48,646 bases of DNA from Candidatus Krumholzibacteriota bacterium (GTDB lineage Bacteria; Krumholzibacteriota; Krumholzibacteriia; LZORAL124-64-63): assembly GCA_024277025.1 (NCBI GenBank), contig JAJRWA010000004.1, positions 1-48,646 of the forward strand. The letters are read 5' to 3'. A model generated the notes under the pieces. It saw nothing but the letters and a program-made list of their open reading frames with translations, was not told where the DNA came from and searched no databases. Numbering within the stretch: position 1 is the first letter of the stretch; every line of letters begins with the position of its first letter. The translations under genes were made by a program, and so were the position numbers. Of the stretch, positions 1 through 8,621 are shown piece after piece.

Positions 1-33
1 TGACCTTGGTGCCCGTGCCCAGGAGGTATGGTA

Positions 34-666
34 ATGCGTAGACTCTTGACTGCGGTCCTCTTGGTGGTCCTGTGGGTTGGCGCGGCGCCGGCGGTGGCCG
101 CCAAGGCGCTTGTGTTTGACCATCCGACCCACGCGGACGAGGACTTGAATTGCGTTGACTGCCATCAGTGGCGGCAGAACCGGACGGTTGGCCGGGCCAG
201 CATGCCCGACCGGGACTCTTGCCTGGAGTGTCATGAAGACGACGCGTTGCCGGCCATCGCCGAGTACCCGGCCAGCCATCTGGAGAATTTCCGGTTCGCG
301 CATCAGTTCACTTCCCGCAACCAGGGCGACGATTGCGCCATTTGTCACCGTGAGTCGGAGAGCTGCGCGGTTTGTCACCACGGCGAAACCGTCGACTTCA
401 TCGCCCATGATGTGAACTGGCGTTACAACCATCCGCTGGTCTACTACAAGGGCACCGAGGATTGCCAGGCCTGCCACGAACCCCGGGCCTTCTGCAGCGG
501 CTGCCACGAGGAGAACGGGGTCCGGCCAGCCAACCACTACTACACTGAATGGTCGACGCCGCTGTTCCACGGTGAAGAGGCCAAGGTGGATCTGGAATCC
601 TGCGTGCAGTGTCATGAGGGGTCTGAGCCCGTGTGCATGCAGTGCCACGGTGAACTGGATCCGTAG
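34..666 (+). CDS. secreted octaheme c-type cytochrome
   Basis: A 210-residue protein with an N-terminal signal peptide (about residues 1-24, hydrophobic core ending in AVAA) and eight CXXCH haem c motifs (CVDCH, CLECH, CAICH, CAVCH, CQACH, CSGCH, CVQCH, CMQCH). Haems are therefore attached outside the inner membrane and the protein is a periplasmic or surface electron carrier. ATG 34 is preferred over ATG 28 because AGGAGG at 21-26 lies 7 nt upstream of it, while it almost touches ATG 28. The haem pairs are closely packed and extra His residues are available as distal ligands, as in cytochrome c3/c7-like proteins. The partner is unknown; it stands alone, 135 nt upstream of the peroxiredoxin gene. 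Function beyond electron transfer cannot be read from the sequence. Confidence 0.9.
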   Translation: MRRLLTAVLLVVLWVGAAPAVAAKALVFDHPTHADEDLNCVDCHQWRQNRTVGRASMPDRDSCLECHEDDALPAIAEYPASHLENFRFAHQFTSRNQGDDCAICHRESESCAVCHHGETVDFIAHDVNWRYNHPLVYYKGTEDCQACHEPRAFCSGCHEENGVRPANHYYTEWSTPLFHGEEAKVDLESCVQCHEGSEPVCMQCHGELDP

Positions 667-733
667 GACTTGATCGGGTGGCGGCCCGACCAGCCCAACA
701 CTTGCGATCAGTCGGATTTTGAACTAATCCTAT

Positions 734-745
734 CCTCTTAAGAGG
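734..745. promoter_or_regulatory. 12-bp perfect palindrome in front of the peroxiredoxin gene
   Basis: CCTCTTAAGAGG is a perfect inverted repeat in the 135-nt gap between the first cytochrome and the peroxiredoxin start at 802. It is the right size for a dimeric repressor or activator site. No regulator is known, and a 12-mer palindrome can occur by chance. Confidence 0.25.
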
Positions 746-801
746 CCCCGGACGAGACTGCGTGGTCTCCATTGTTCCCCAATCATGAAGAGGTACCATT
801 C

Positions 802-1269
802 ATGGCACTGATCGCTGCCGGGGCCACTGCCCCCGACTTCACGTTGGACAGCCACCTGGACAAGTCGGTCTCGCTGGCCGACTACAAGGGCACCAAGAAC
901 GTGTTGCTTGTCTCGTATCCGCTGGATTTCACGCCCACTTGAAGCATCGAGATCCCGGGTCTGAACGCTCTGCTGGAGCAGTTCGACGCGGCGGAAACCC
1001 AGGTTCTGGGTTTGAGCGTGGATTCCAAGTACTGTGATATTGCCTGGGCCAACAGCTTCGGCGGCATCCAGTTTCCCCTGCTGGCCGACTTCCATCCCAA
1101 GGGTGCGGTGGCCAAGGAGTATGGCCTGTGGCTCGACGAAGCCGGCATATCCGACCGCGCGACCGTACTGATCAGCAAGGATGGCACTGTCTTGTGGTCC
1201 GAATCCGTGGGACCGGGCGGCGAGCGCAGTCCGGCCGAACTGCTGGCGAAGGCCAAGTCCCTGGTCTGA
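802..1269 (+). CDS. selenocysteine-containing peroxiredoxin (in-frame TGA at 940-942)
   Basis: A 155-residue peroxiredoxin of the AhpC/TSA thioredoxin fold that reduces peroxides. The reading frame opens at ATG 802 (AAGAGG just upstream), is interrupted by one TGA at 940-942 (codon 47) and continues in the same frame to TGA 1267-1269. The TGA falls in the context DFTPT-U-SIE, where peroxiredoxins carry the peroxidatic Cys (PxxxT/SxxC), so it is best read as selenocysteine. Conserved features continue on both sides: PLDFTP before it, and GLSVDSKYC (Cys78, possible resolving residue) and the strand-turn 'VLISKDGTVLWS' after it. A GGTCTG motif 15 nt after the TGA could be the SECIS loop. Peroxiredoxin selenoproteins are an established family. 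If not recoded, the gene would be a pseudogene truncated exactly at its catalytic residue, which is much less likely. Confidence 0.85.
943..974 (+). promoter_or_regulatory. candidate bacterial SECIS hairpin
   Basis: Directly after the TGA, 943-946 (AGCA) can pair with 971-974 (TGCT) and 949-951 (GAG) with 968-970 (CTC), leaving T947-C948 as a bulge. GGTCTG (958-963) sits in the apical part. Bacterial SECIS elements lie within the coding region just after the UGA, with a bulged U and a GGU-type loop that binds SelB, as in E. coli fdhF. The fold was done by eye and the upper stem is weak. Confidence 0.5.
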
Positions 1270-1290
1270 TCAGTTGCTGATTCTGCGAGG

Positions 1291-1321
1291 CAGCCGCCTT
1301 CCCCCGGGGAGGGCGGCTGTT
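1291..1321 (+). terminator. rho-independent terminator after the peroxiredoxin gene
   Basis: CAGCCGCC (1291-1298) pairs perfectly with GGCGGCTG (1312-1319), with a C/G-rich inner part that can extend the stem, followed by a modest TGTTGT tract. It starts 21 nt after the stop codon. Confidence 0.7.
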
Positions 1322-1425
1322 GTCATGATGTTTCAGCAGTGCGGGATATCTGCTACATTCGGTGCCGTGATAGATCCCGCCTGCGGGTATCGTCTGTGAC
1401 GGCATCAGATCCGGATCGGAGTCCC

Positions 1426-2304
<879 letters not shown>

Positions 2305-2331
2305 GCGGCTCAGGGACCGCCTGGTGGCGCC

Positions 2332-2856
2332 CTACCAGACAGCTTCATAGCCGACGGGCGCGAGGTCCCATTTGCGGCCGTAGACGTGGATTCGGTTGGT
2401 CGGTGTTCCGTCGTGTTCCAGGGGGCCGCCACTGTGGACCCAGGCGAGAATCCCACCCTTGAGATTGTAGGCAGTGATGCCTGCCTGCTGCAGTGAGCGG
2501 ACGATTTTGCCGCTGCGGTAGCCGATCGTGCAGTAGACGACAACCCCTTGGCCCGGATGGTCCTTTGCCCAGGCCTCGATATCCTGCCCCTGCCGCGCGC
2601 GGGGCAGCGTGGAAACGCGGCGTTCAGCCTCGCGGCGCACATCGAACAGCGCGATCTGGCCGGCCTGCAACCCTTGCCGGAGCGTGTCCGCGGAAACTTC
2701 CGCGATACCCGGAAATTCCTGGCGGTAGCTCTCGTACATCTGGTCGACGCGGGTGCGGCGGGTGTCGTCGTCCGGCTCCTTGGCCAGGGATGGTGGTCCA
2801 CCCAGGCCCACGCCGACGATCAGGGCCAGTACAGTGATGGCAAGATAACGTCGCAT
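2332..2856 (-). CDS. exported rhodanese-like sulfurtransferase
   Basis: A 174-residue single-domain rhodanese with an N-terminal signal peptide or anchor (about residues 1-25). The fold is seen in the 'IALFDVRREAE' strand-turn and the active-site loop YCTIGYRSG with the candidate catalytic Cys109, which would carry a persulfide. Rhodaneses move sulfane sulfur from thiosulfate or polysulfide to thiols or cyanide; the periplasmic location suggests handling of inorganic sulfur or redox stress. The C-terminal ~40 residues after 'GGILAW' extend beyond a minimal rhodanese and are not recognised. It is read toward the metallophosphatase gene and is separated by a strong hairpin from the cytochrome/porin operon on the same strand. 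Confidence 0.85.
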   Translation of the reverse strand: MRRYLAITVLALIVGVGLGGPPSLAKEPDDDTRRTRVDQMYESYRQEFPGIAEVSADTLRQGLQAGQIALFDVRREAERRVSTLPRARQGQDIEAWAKDHPGQGVVVYCTIGYRSGKIVRSLQQAGITAYNLKGGILAWVHSGGPLEHDGTPTNRIHVYGRKWDLAPVGYEAVW

Positions 2857-2909
2857 GGCCTAAGCATAGGCGCGAGGTCCGGCGAGCGCCACGCCCCGAC
2901 CGTATGATT

Positions 2910-2947
2910 TCACGTCCGGCCCCTCGCCGGGGACGGGCCGGACGTGA
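2910..2947 (-). terminator. 13-bp perfect hairpin downstream of the cytochrome/porin operon
   Basis: Positions 2910-2922 pair with 2935-2947 without mismatch around a 12-nt loop. The hairpin lies 22 nt after the end of the leftward monoheme lipoprotein gene and before the rhodanese gene. There is no clear U tract, so it may be a terminator or an mRNA-stabilising 3' end. Confidence 0.55.
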
Positions 2948-2969
2948 GTTGAAGCGGGGCGGTCCCGGC

Positions 2970-3266
2970 TCAGTTGGCGGCCTTCAGGAAGGTGCCGACT
3001 TTCTCGGTTTCACTGGTCGTCAGCCCGGCGCGGGTGCGCATGTGCATCAGGGCCAGATCCCATTCGGCGTCATTCAGGCTGGCCGGCGGTCGCACGTTGT
3101 GGCAGCGGGCGCAGTTCTCGCCCCACAACTGGGGGCCTGATTTGCTGACCTGGGAGGGGCCGGCGGCGCAGCCCGCCAACAGGGTGACCGCCAGGATCGC
3201 CAGGACCACCAGGACAGCCACGGTGGGGAGCACTTGCTTCATCGGTTTGCGGTTCATCTTGGTCAT
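2970..3266 (-). CDS. small monoheme cytochrome c lipoprotein
   Basis: A 98-residue protein with a basic start, one hydrophobic segment and a lipobox (LLAGC, Cys at about residue 32), so it should be lipid-anchored in the periplasm or outer membrane. One CXXCH haem motif (CARCH) follows about 25 residues later, in the sequence 'GENCARCHNVRPPAS'. A Met at 'LALMHMRTRAGL' could be the sixth ligand. It follows the porin gene by only 7 nt, and with the class I cytochrome gene further upstream forms a three-gene leftward operon. This suggests a short electron path associated with the porin, though the acceptor is unknown. Confidence 0.85.
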   Translation of the reverse strand: MTKMNRKPMKQVLPTVAVLVVLAILAVTLLAGCAAGPSQVSKSGPQLWGENCARCHNVRPPASLNDAEWDLALMHMRTRAGLTTSETEKVGTFLKAAN

Positions 3267-3273
3267 CCTTCAG

Positions 3274-4416
3274 TTAAAAGCCCATGGCGAATTGGCAGGT
3301 GACGACGGTGTCCTCGTCTTCTTCGACTTCGTCCCTGGTCGTCTTCTTCTGGTAGGCCAGCTTGAATACCGTGCTGGGCGAGAACCAGCGATTGAGCCCG
3401 AAGGAGAGTCGGGTCATGTCCGCATTGACCGGAGCCCCCTCGGGCAGGTCAAGCTCCTCGTAGCGAAATACACCCTCGAAGCTGGCGACCAGCGGGCTGC
3501 CGGACTTGCTGGGCCGGTACGAAAGCTGGCTGTACCAGGCGGAACTGTTGTTGTCGAAGTCCAGCGGCGCGATGCCGGGATTGTCGACCGCGACGTTGAC
3601 GTACTGCCCGCGGATATCGAGATGTCCGCGGATGGCGTTCACGTCGCGGTTGAAGATCAGGTCGACCGAGTTGGTGGTCGTGCCGACATCGGCGAACTCG
3701 CTGTCCATGTCGCCGATCTTGGCCGCTTCGAACCCGTAGCCGATCTCGAGGCTCGACCAGGGCAGCACGGCGAAGCGGCCGCCGACCAGCTTGTTGTCGT
3801 TGTTGTCCTCGGTGCCGTTGAAATCCAGGGTGCCGACGGCGCCGGCCGCCGGGTCACCGGATTTGGCCGGGCCGGCTTTCAGGACCTCCGTGTGTATGGC
3901 CGGACCGTTGGCCAGAAACACGGCATAGGTGAATTTGCCACTGGCGATGGGGATGCCGCCGCGCGCCTGCACGCCGGTGTGTGCCGTGTTGGTCAACTGG
4001 ACGCCGCCGTGAGCGGTGAAACCCAGGGGGCCGTTGGGCAGCTTGTTGATCCAGGTCGGATGATAGCGTTCGGCGAAGATATTGGTGGGATTGAGGAACT
4101 TGCCGGCCCCGAAGGTCAGCGAGTTGCCGGCCACCCACCAGGCCTGGGCGTATTCCAGGGCGGTATTGGTGACCCCGTCTTCCAGCTCGAACTCCAGCTC
4201 GGCCTCAAAGAACAGATCGTTCTGGGCCTGCCACAGAAACACGGGATTGAGTCCAACCGCAAAATTCGACGGCCCCTCGCTTGGGTCGATGTAGTTGGCG
4301 TACCCGAAGCCGGACACCAGAACCGTGTTGCGTGGGCTGACGCCCGTCTGGGCGAAAGCGGCAGTGCTGGTGATCGTCAGCATCAGTACCGCCGCCGACA
4401 TGGCGAACCTATTCAT
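3274..4416 (-). CDS. outer-membrane beta-barrel porin-like protein
   Basis: A 380-residue protein with a signal peptide (about residues 1-22, cut after AFAQ) and alternating polar/apolar strands rich in aromatic residues. It ends in a phenylalanine (QFAMGF), the usual C-terminal signal for outer-membrane barrel assembly. Features such as 'FEAELEFELEDG', 'FAAGKFLNP'-like strands and a repeated 'W..SLEIGYG' pattern fit a phosphate-selective or general substrate porin fold. It sits between two small cytochrome c genes in one operon (30 nt from the upstream gene, 7 nt to the downstream one). No specific substrate can be assigned, and no CXXCH is present in the barrel itself. Confidence 0.75.
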   Translation of the reverse strand: MNRFAMSAAVLMLTITSTAAFAQTGVSPRNTVLVSGFGYANYIDPSEGPSNFAVGLNPVFLWQAQNDLFFEAELEFELEDGVTNTALEYAQAWWVAGNSLTFGAGKFLNPTNIFAERYHPTWINKLPNGPLGFTAHGGVQLTNTAHTGVQARGGIPIASGKFTYAVFLANGPAIHTEVLKAGPAKSGDPAAGAVGTLDFNGTEDNNDNKLVGGRFAVLPWSSLEIGYGFEAAKIGDMDSEFADVGTTTNSVDLIFNRDVNAIRGHLDIRGQYVNVAVDNPGIAPLDFDNNSSAWYSQLSYRPSKSGSPLVASFEGVFRYEELDLPEGAPVNADMTRLSFGLNRWFSPSTVFKLAYQKKTTRDEVEEDEDTVVTCQFAMGF

Positions 4417-4446
4417 ATGCAGTCTCCTTTTTCCAGGCTGGTTGGT

Positions 4447-4863
4447 TCATCGTGCGAAAGTGCGCAGGAAGTCGACGACCACCCAGCGCTGCTCGGTCTC
4501 CAGGATCTCGCTGAAAGTCGGCATCGGCGCGTTGCCGTTGCTGATCTTCCAGAACAGTTCTCCGTCGGTCTGTTGCTGAAATTCTGGCTTCGTGAAGTCG
4601 GGCATCGGCTTGCCCAGGAACGCACCGGCGGGGCCGTCGCCCTTGCCGGATGCGCCGTGGCAGGGAGTACACTGGAGAGTGAACACTTCCCGGCCCTGGG
4701 CCAGCGTCGCCGGACTGGAGGGATACGGGTTCGCGTCAGCCGCCACGGCAGCGGGTGCCTGCCAGGTGCTTGCCGCTGCCGTTGCGGTGAAACCACTGGT
4801 CGCTATTGCCGCTGTCAGCAGGGTTGCCGCTATCGCCAGAGAAACTGGGGTTCGGTTCATCAT
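4447..4863 (-). CDS. class I cytochrome c, secreted monoheme
   Basis: A 138-residue protein with a signal peptide (about 1-31), one haem motif (CTPCH) in 'LQCTPCHGASGKGDG', and a downstream 'NGNAPMPTF' loop whose Met is the expected axial ligand. This is the standard small soluble cytochrome c fold (His/Met ligation), a high-potential periplasmic electron shuttle. It is the first gene of the leftward operon with the porin and the lipoprotein cytochrome. The start has GGAGG 8 nt upstream, and the 197-nt gap on its 5' side must hold the operon promoter. Confidence 0.88.
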   Translation of the reverse strand: MMNRTPVSLAIAATLLTAAIATSGFTATAAASTWQAPAAVAADANPYPSSPATLAQGREVFTLQCTPCHGASGKGDGPAGAFLGKPMPDFTKPEFQQQTDGELFWKISNGNAPMPTFSEILETEQRWVVVDFLRTFAR

Positions 4864-5060
4864 GTCTTTGCCTCCGCGTTGTCCTACCGCAAGGGTGGGT
4901 GTTTACGCAGGCATACGCGATATTCGTACCAGGAGTTCAGATCGGGCAGAGAATCTATAAGTGGTTTTTATATACCATGTTGCAAGCCCTGTGGGTCGCC
5001 GGTGTCGCCGATGGTCTTGCAGGAATGCGAGAGTCCGCAGCGCCTGGATTCGCAGATCTG

Positions 5061-6422
5061 CTAGGGTTTGTCGGGCGCGTTGATCCCCAGATCAGCGAGT
5101 TTACGGTAGAGCGTTGACGGATTGATCCGCAGGCGGCGGGCCGTTTCCTCCTTGTTCCACCCGGCGGCATCAAGGGCCTGTCGAATGTAGGTTGCTTCGT
5201 AGGAATTCATGGCATCCTTCAGGCTCTCGGCCGGCCGGCTCCGGGCCCGGGTCAGCAACTGCGGCGGCAGGCAAGCGGGGTCGATGGATTCACCGGTGGG
5301 GCAGATGATCATGGCCCGTTCGATCACGTTGCGCAGCTCGCGGATATTGCCCGGCCAGTTGTGGGAAACCAGGGCTTCAGTCGCCTCGGGGGTGATGCCG
5401 CGGCAGCTGCGGTTCAACTCGCGGTTGAACTTCGCGACAAAGTGGCTGACCAGCAGCGGGATGTCTCCGGGCCGCTGCCGCAGTGGGGGCAGGTCGATCT
5501 CGAACACGGCGACCCGGTAGTAGAGGTCTTCACGGAAATCCCCGGCGGCAATCATTCCTTTCAGGTCCCGGTTGGTGGCGGCCACCAGCCGCGCAGCGAA
5601 CGGTTTGGCGGCGATACCACCGACCGGCATGAACTCCCTCTCCTCCAGCACTCGCAGGAACTTCCCCTGCAGGGCCTGGGGCAGTTCCGAAATCTCATCC
5701 AGAAAAATCGTGCCGTGGCCGGCCGCCTGGAACAATCCCTGTTTGTTCTGGTTGGCGCCGGTGAACGAGCCCTTCAGGTGGCCAAACAGCTCACTCTCAA
5801 GCAGTTCCGGCTTCAAGCCGGCACAGTTGATGGCCACGAACGGCTGCTCTGGCGATTCCCCGCTGTCATGGACCGCCCGGGCGACGAGTTCCTTGCCGGT
5901 ACCGGATTCACCGGTGATGAGGACCGTGCTGCGGGTCGGGGCCACGGAGTCGATCAGGGCCCGGACCTGGCGCATCCCGGCGCCGGCGCCGACCATCGTC
6001 GAAGTCGCGGCCGCTTCACTGACGCAGCGCCGCAGGTACGACACCTCATTGGTCAGGCGGATGTTCTCGAGTATGCGGGATATCTTGCCGACGAGGTCGT
6101 CGACCACGATCGGTTTGAGAATGTAGTCGGTGGCACCACTGCGAAAGGCCTCCATGGCCGTTTCCATGGTGCCGTACGCGGTCATGACAAGGACCGTGGC
6201 GTGGGGACAGACCGCTTTGATGTGACCGGTCAATTCGATGCCGTTCATGCCTGGCATGACGATGTCGGTCAGCACGACATCCGGTTGCAGCCGTGCGATC
6301 CGGTCCAGGGCGTCCTCGGCGGTGGCGGCGGTGTGGCAGCTGTGGCCCCGTTGCCGCAGAAGGTCGGCCAGATCCTCGCGCATCAGGTCTTCGTCGTCGA
6401 CGATCAGAATCGTTCCGGTCAT
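5061..6422 (-). CDS. NtrC-family sigma54-dependent response regulator
   Basis: A 453-residue regulator with three domains in order: a receiver (residues 1-120, phospho-acceptor Asp53 in 'VVLTDIVMPGMNG', Lys103 before Pro), an AAA+ sigma54-interaction domain (about 142-370, Walker A GESGTGKE at 171-178, sigma54-contact loop GSFTGA at 218-223, a conservative change from GAFTGA), and a Fis-type helix-turn-helix at the C-terminus ('RRLRINPSTLYRKL'). It activates sigma54 promoters when phosphorylated by its kinase partner, which is encoded 44 nt upstream in the same operon. AGGAG lies 8 nt before the start. Its position between two cytochrome operons suggests, but does not prove, that it controls one of them. 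Confidence 0.93.
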   Translation of the reverse strand: MTGTILIVDDEDLMREDLADLLRQRGHSCHTAATAEDALDRIARLQPDVVLTDIVMPGMNGIELTGHIKAVCPHATVLVMTAYGTMETAMEAFRSGATDYILKPIVVDDLVGKISRILENIRLTNEVSYLRRCVSEAAATSTMVGAGAGMRQVRALIDSVAPTRSTVLITGESGTGKELVARAVHDSGESPEQPFVAINCAGLKPELLESELFGHLKGSFTGANQNKQGLFQAAGHGTIFLDEISELPQALQGKFLRVLEEREFMPVGGIAAKPFAARLVAATNRDLKGMIAAGDFREDLYYRVAVFEIDLPPLRQRPGDIPLLVSHFVAKFNRELNRSCRGITPEATEALVSHNWPGNIRELRNVIERAMIICPTGESIDPACLPPQLLTRARSRPAESLKDAMNSYEATYIRQALDAAGWNKEETARRLRINPSTLYRKLADLGINAPDKP

Positions 6423-6466
6423 GATCTGTGCTCCTGCCTTGGGCCAAACGATGGCTTAATCCGGGC

Positions 6467-8224
6467 TCAGGTTTCGTGCACCGGGAAAACGACTTTGAAC
6501 GTCGTGCCAAGCCCCGGTTCGCTTTCCACGGCTATCGTGCCACCGTGGGCACTGACGAGATGATCAACGACAAACAAGCCCAGACCCGATCCCTTGTCCT
6601 TTGAAGTCACAAAGGGCTTGAACATTGATTGTCGCCGCTGCGCGTCCAGACCGGTACCGGTATCGGCGACCGAGACGATGATCTCGCCGGCCTTGCGGGC
6701 CGTGCTGAACGTGATCAGGCCTCCCTCGGGCATGGCCTCCAGGGCGTTGAGGCCCAGGTTGAGCAGGATCTGCTTGACCTGGTCCCTGATACCCCGGATC
6801 CGGGGCAGGGCCGGCGCCGGATGCTGCGCGAATTGCACCTGACGGGCCTTGGGATCGTAGCGCAACAGGTCAATGACCTCGGCGGCGACGCCATTGAGAT
6901 CGACCAGGCCCCACTCGGATTGCGGCACGCGCCCGAACTGTGAAATGCCGTGTACGATACGTTCGATCCGGCCGATTTCCCGGTGCAGCAGGGGCAGGCT
7001 CGAGGTGACCAGTTCATCCTCGCTGCGGGCGGCCAGCAGTTGCAGGCGGGTGGCGATCGAGGCCAGGGGATTGCCGACCTCATGGGCGATGCCCGCCGCC
7101 ATGGTGCCCAGGGTCGCCATCCGGGCGGTGTGGAGCACCTCGGCTTCCATGAGCTTCTTGGTGGTGATGTCCTGGACCAATTGCACCAGGCGAGTCACCT
7201 CCTGGTCGTCGTTATGCAGCGCGGCCACGGTGATCTGGAAGTACCGCTTTTCGCCGGCCGGGTTCAGGTGGATCTGCTCGAAGGAGCGTGTGCGCCCGTC
7301 GGCCAGCGTGCGCTGGACATCGGCCTGGTTGTCCACCGCCCAGTCCACACCGGTCAGTGATTCCATCTGGGCGTTGTGCCACAAGGGATGCAGCTCGGCG
7401 TCGAGAATCAGCAGCCCGGCGCCCGTGGCATTCAGTACATGTTCGAGGCGTTGCCGTTCCTCCAGCGCGCGGTGCTCACCGCGGCGCAGGCGTTCCATGA
7501 TGGTCGTGACAAAGTAGGCGGTCAGCAGCATCAGGAAGAGGCAGAGAGCGCACATGCTGGCCACGAACACCGGGTGGTGGGAAGCGTGCAACTCGGACTC
7601 GTGTTCCGGCTGTTCATGGTCCTCGGTCGCGGGCGCCTGTTCGTGGGCATCAACATCCCCGGTATCTTCCACATGTTCTACCGAATGGGGTAAAATATCG
7701 AGGGTATAGTGTCCGATGACGCCGACGAGTTCAGCTGTGGCCAAAGAGGTGTAGAGTGCGAATGAGAGGAGAGCGACAGCAAAGGCCTGTCGTTTGCGCA
7801 GGAGGATGCCGCTGAGGATGACGTGAAACAGGTAGACGAGAGAAAGGGGGTTCTCGATCCCGCCCGAGAAGTGCAACATGGCCGTCAGCAGGACCAGGTC
7901 GATTGATATCTGCCACTCCGATATGTGGGTTGGCAAGGGTTCCCGCCGGCACAGGATCGTGTAGATCACGTTGGTGGCGAAGAGCAGGCCGACCAGAGCC
8001 AGCAATGGTCCCAGAACCACGGGATTCAGGTACCCGAAGAGTTTCACCGTCGCAAAGATCAGGACAATGGCCACGGCACCGGCGATCCAGCGTAACCTGA
8101 TGAACCAGAGGATCATGTCACGATCTTGAGTGAGCGGGGTTGCCAAGTATCCGCCGTTCGGCTTGGGTGACCAGGTGGGCGTGGTGCCGACTGCCAGCTT
8201 CCATGATACTCGCGAATGGGTCAA
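6467..8224 (-). CDS. membrane sensor histidine kinase with His-rich periplasmic loop
   Basis: A kinase of up to 585 residues. Six membrane helices lie at about residues 40-66, 68-92, 104-123, 126-142, 147-170 and 218-243. The loop between helices 5 and 6 (171-217) is predicted periplasmic and holds nine His with many Glu/Asp. A PAS-like domain follows (about 255-355), then HisKA (phospho-acceptor His381 in GIAHEVGNP) and HATPase (Asn492, DTGTGL at 521, GSGLGL at 545). It should phosphorylate the adjacent response regulator. The 5' end is uncertain: the longest frame starts at TTG 8224 without a clear ribosome site, while TTG 8146 (start LATPL, GGCGGA upstream) or ATG 8116 fit the usual N-terminus better. 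Confidence 0.88.
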   Translation of the reverse strand: MTHSRVSWKLAVGTTPTWSPKPNGGYLATPLTQDRDMILWFIRLRWIAGAVAIVLIFATVKLFGYLNPVVLGPLLALVGLLFATNVIYTILCRREPLPTHISEWQISIDLVLLTAMLHFSGGIENPLSLVYLFHVILSGILLRKRQAFAVALLSFALYTSLATAELVGVIGHYTLDILPHSVEHVEDTGDVDAHEQAPATEDHEQPEHESELHASHHPVFVASMCALCLFLMLLTAYFVTTIMERLRRGEHRALEERQRLEHVLNATGAGLLILDAELHPLWHNAQMESLTGVDWAVDNQADVQRTLADGRTRSFEQIHLNPAGEKRYFQITVAALHNDDQEVTRLVQLVQDITTKKLMEAEVLHTARMATLGTMAAGIAHEVGNPLASIATRLQLLAARSEDELVTSSLPLLHREIGRIERIVHGISQFGRVPQSEWGLVDLNGVAAEVIDLLRYDPKARQVQFAQHPAPALPRIRGIRDQVKQILLNLGLNALEAMPEGGLITFSTARKAGEIIVSVADTGTGLDAQRRQSMFKPFVTSKDKGSGLGLFVVDHLVSAHGGTIAVESEPGLGTTFKVVFPVHET

Positions 8225-8621
8225 GTGGCAGGGGTTTGGCCTGAGCAGGGCGCATTTGGCGAACCGTGGTCCAGGGATTGGCCTCGAAATCGTGCCTTCC
8301 TGTGCCGCACTTTTTCCCGTCGTGACAAACTCCCACCTTTTTGCGGGGGGATTGTCGCTCGCTCGCCGCTCGGCGACCGCGACGAACTTCAGCTCGAACA
8401 GTCTGCTCAGAAACTACGTAACTCGTCTAAATACAACATATAACGAATATAGGAGGTGACGTGGGTCGAGGACTGGGGGCCGATCGTCATGGTTGCTCTC
8501 TTGCCCGAAAATGTCCCGTCGACCACATTCTGTTAAATAGGTAACAAGATTTGTGGGGTCGTGCGGCCGGATCGCCGGCCGCAGCAACGGGCAGAGGCAC
8601 CGGCAGGATCTGGAGGCAAGC
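8225..8621 (+). promoter_or_regulatory. 397-nt region between divergent operons, with promoter-like AT-rich segment
   Basis: This gap separates the leftward kinase from the rightward cytochrome/NrfD operon. Positions 8410-8450 are AT-rich against a GC-rich background, with a TATAAC box at about 8440, and end in a full Shine-Dalgarno (AGGAGGTGA at 8451-8459). A GG-N10-GC pattern at 8226-8241 resembles a sigma54 -24/-12 element but lies far upstream. Apart from the 27-codon reading frame listed separately I see no gene. Confidence 0.45.
8461..8544 (+). CDS. possible 27-residue leader peptide
   Basis: GTG 8461 follows an unusually complete Shine-Dalgarno (AGGAGGTGA, 8451-8459) after a promoter-like AT-rich segment, and opens a 27-codon frame ending at TAA 8542-8544. 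The peptide is basic and carries two Cys and two His (HGCSLARKCPVDH). It lies 77 nt before the tetraheme cytochrome start. It might be a translated leader controlling the operon, or the ribosome site may be accidental. Confidence 0.25.
   Translation: MGRGLGADRHGCSLARKCPVDHILLNR

Noticed and set aside
2974..5064. Long open frame on the + strand opposite the cytochrome/porin operon
   Set aside because: It is the shadow of GC-rich genes on the other strand, which have signal peptides, haem motifs and barrel features; the + strand product has none.
8226..8241. Sigma54-like -24/-12 element (GG-N10-GC)
   Set aside because: Only the two dinucleotides match well, it overlaps the uncertain start of the kinase gene, and it lies about 380 nt from the next gene; too weak to call.
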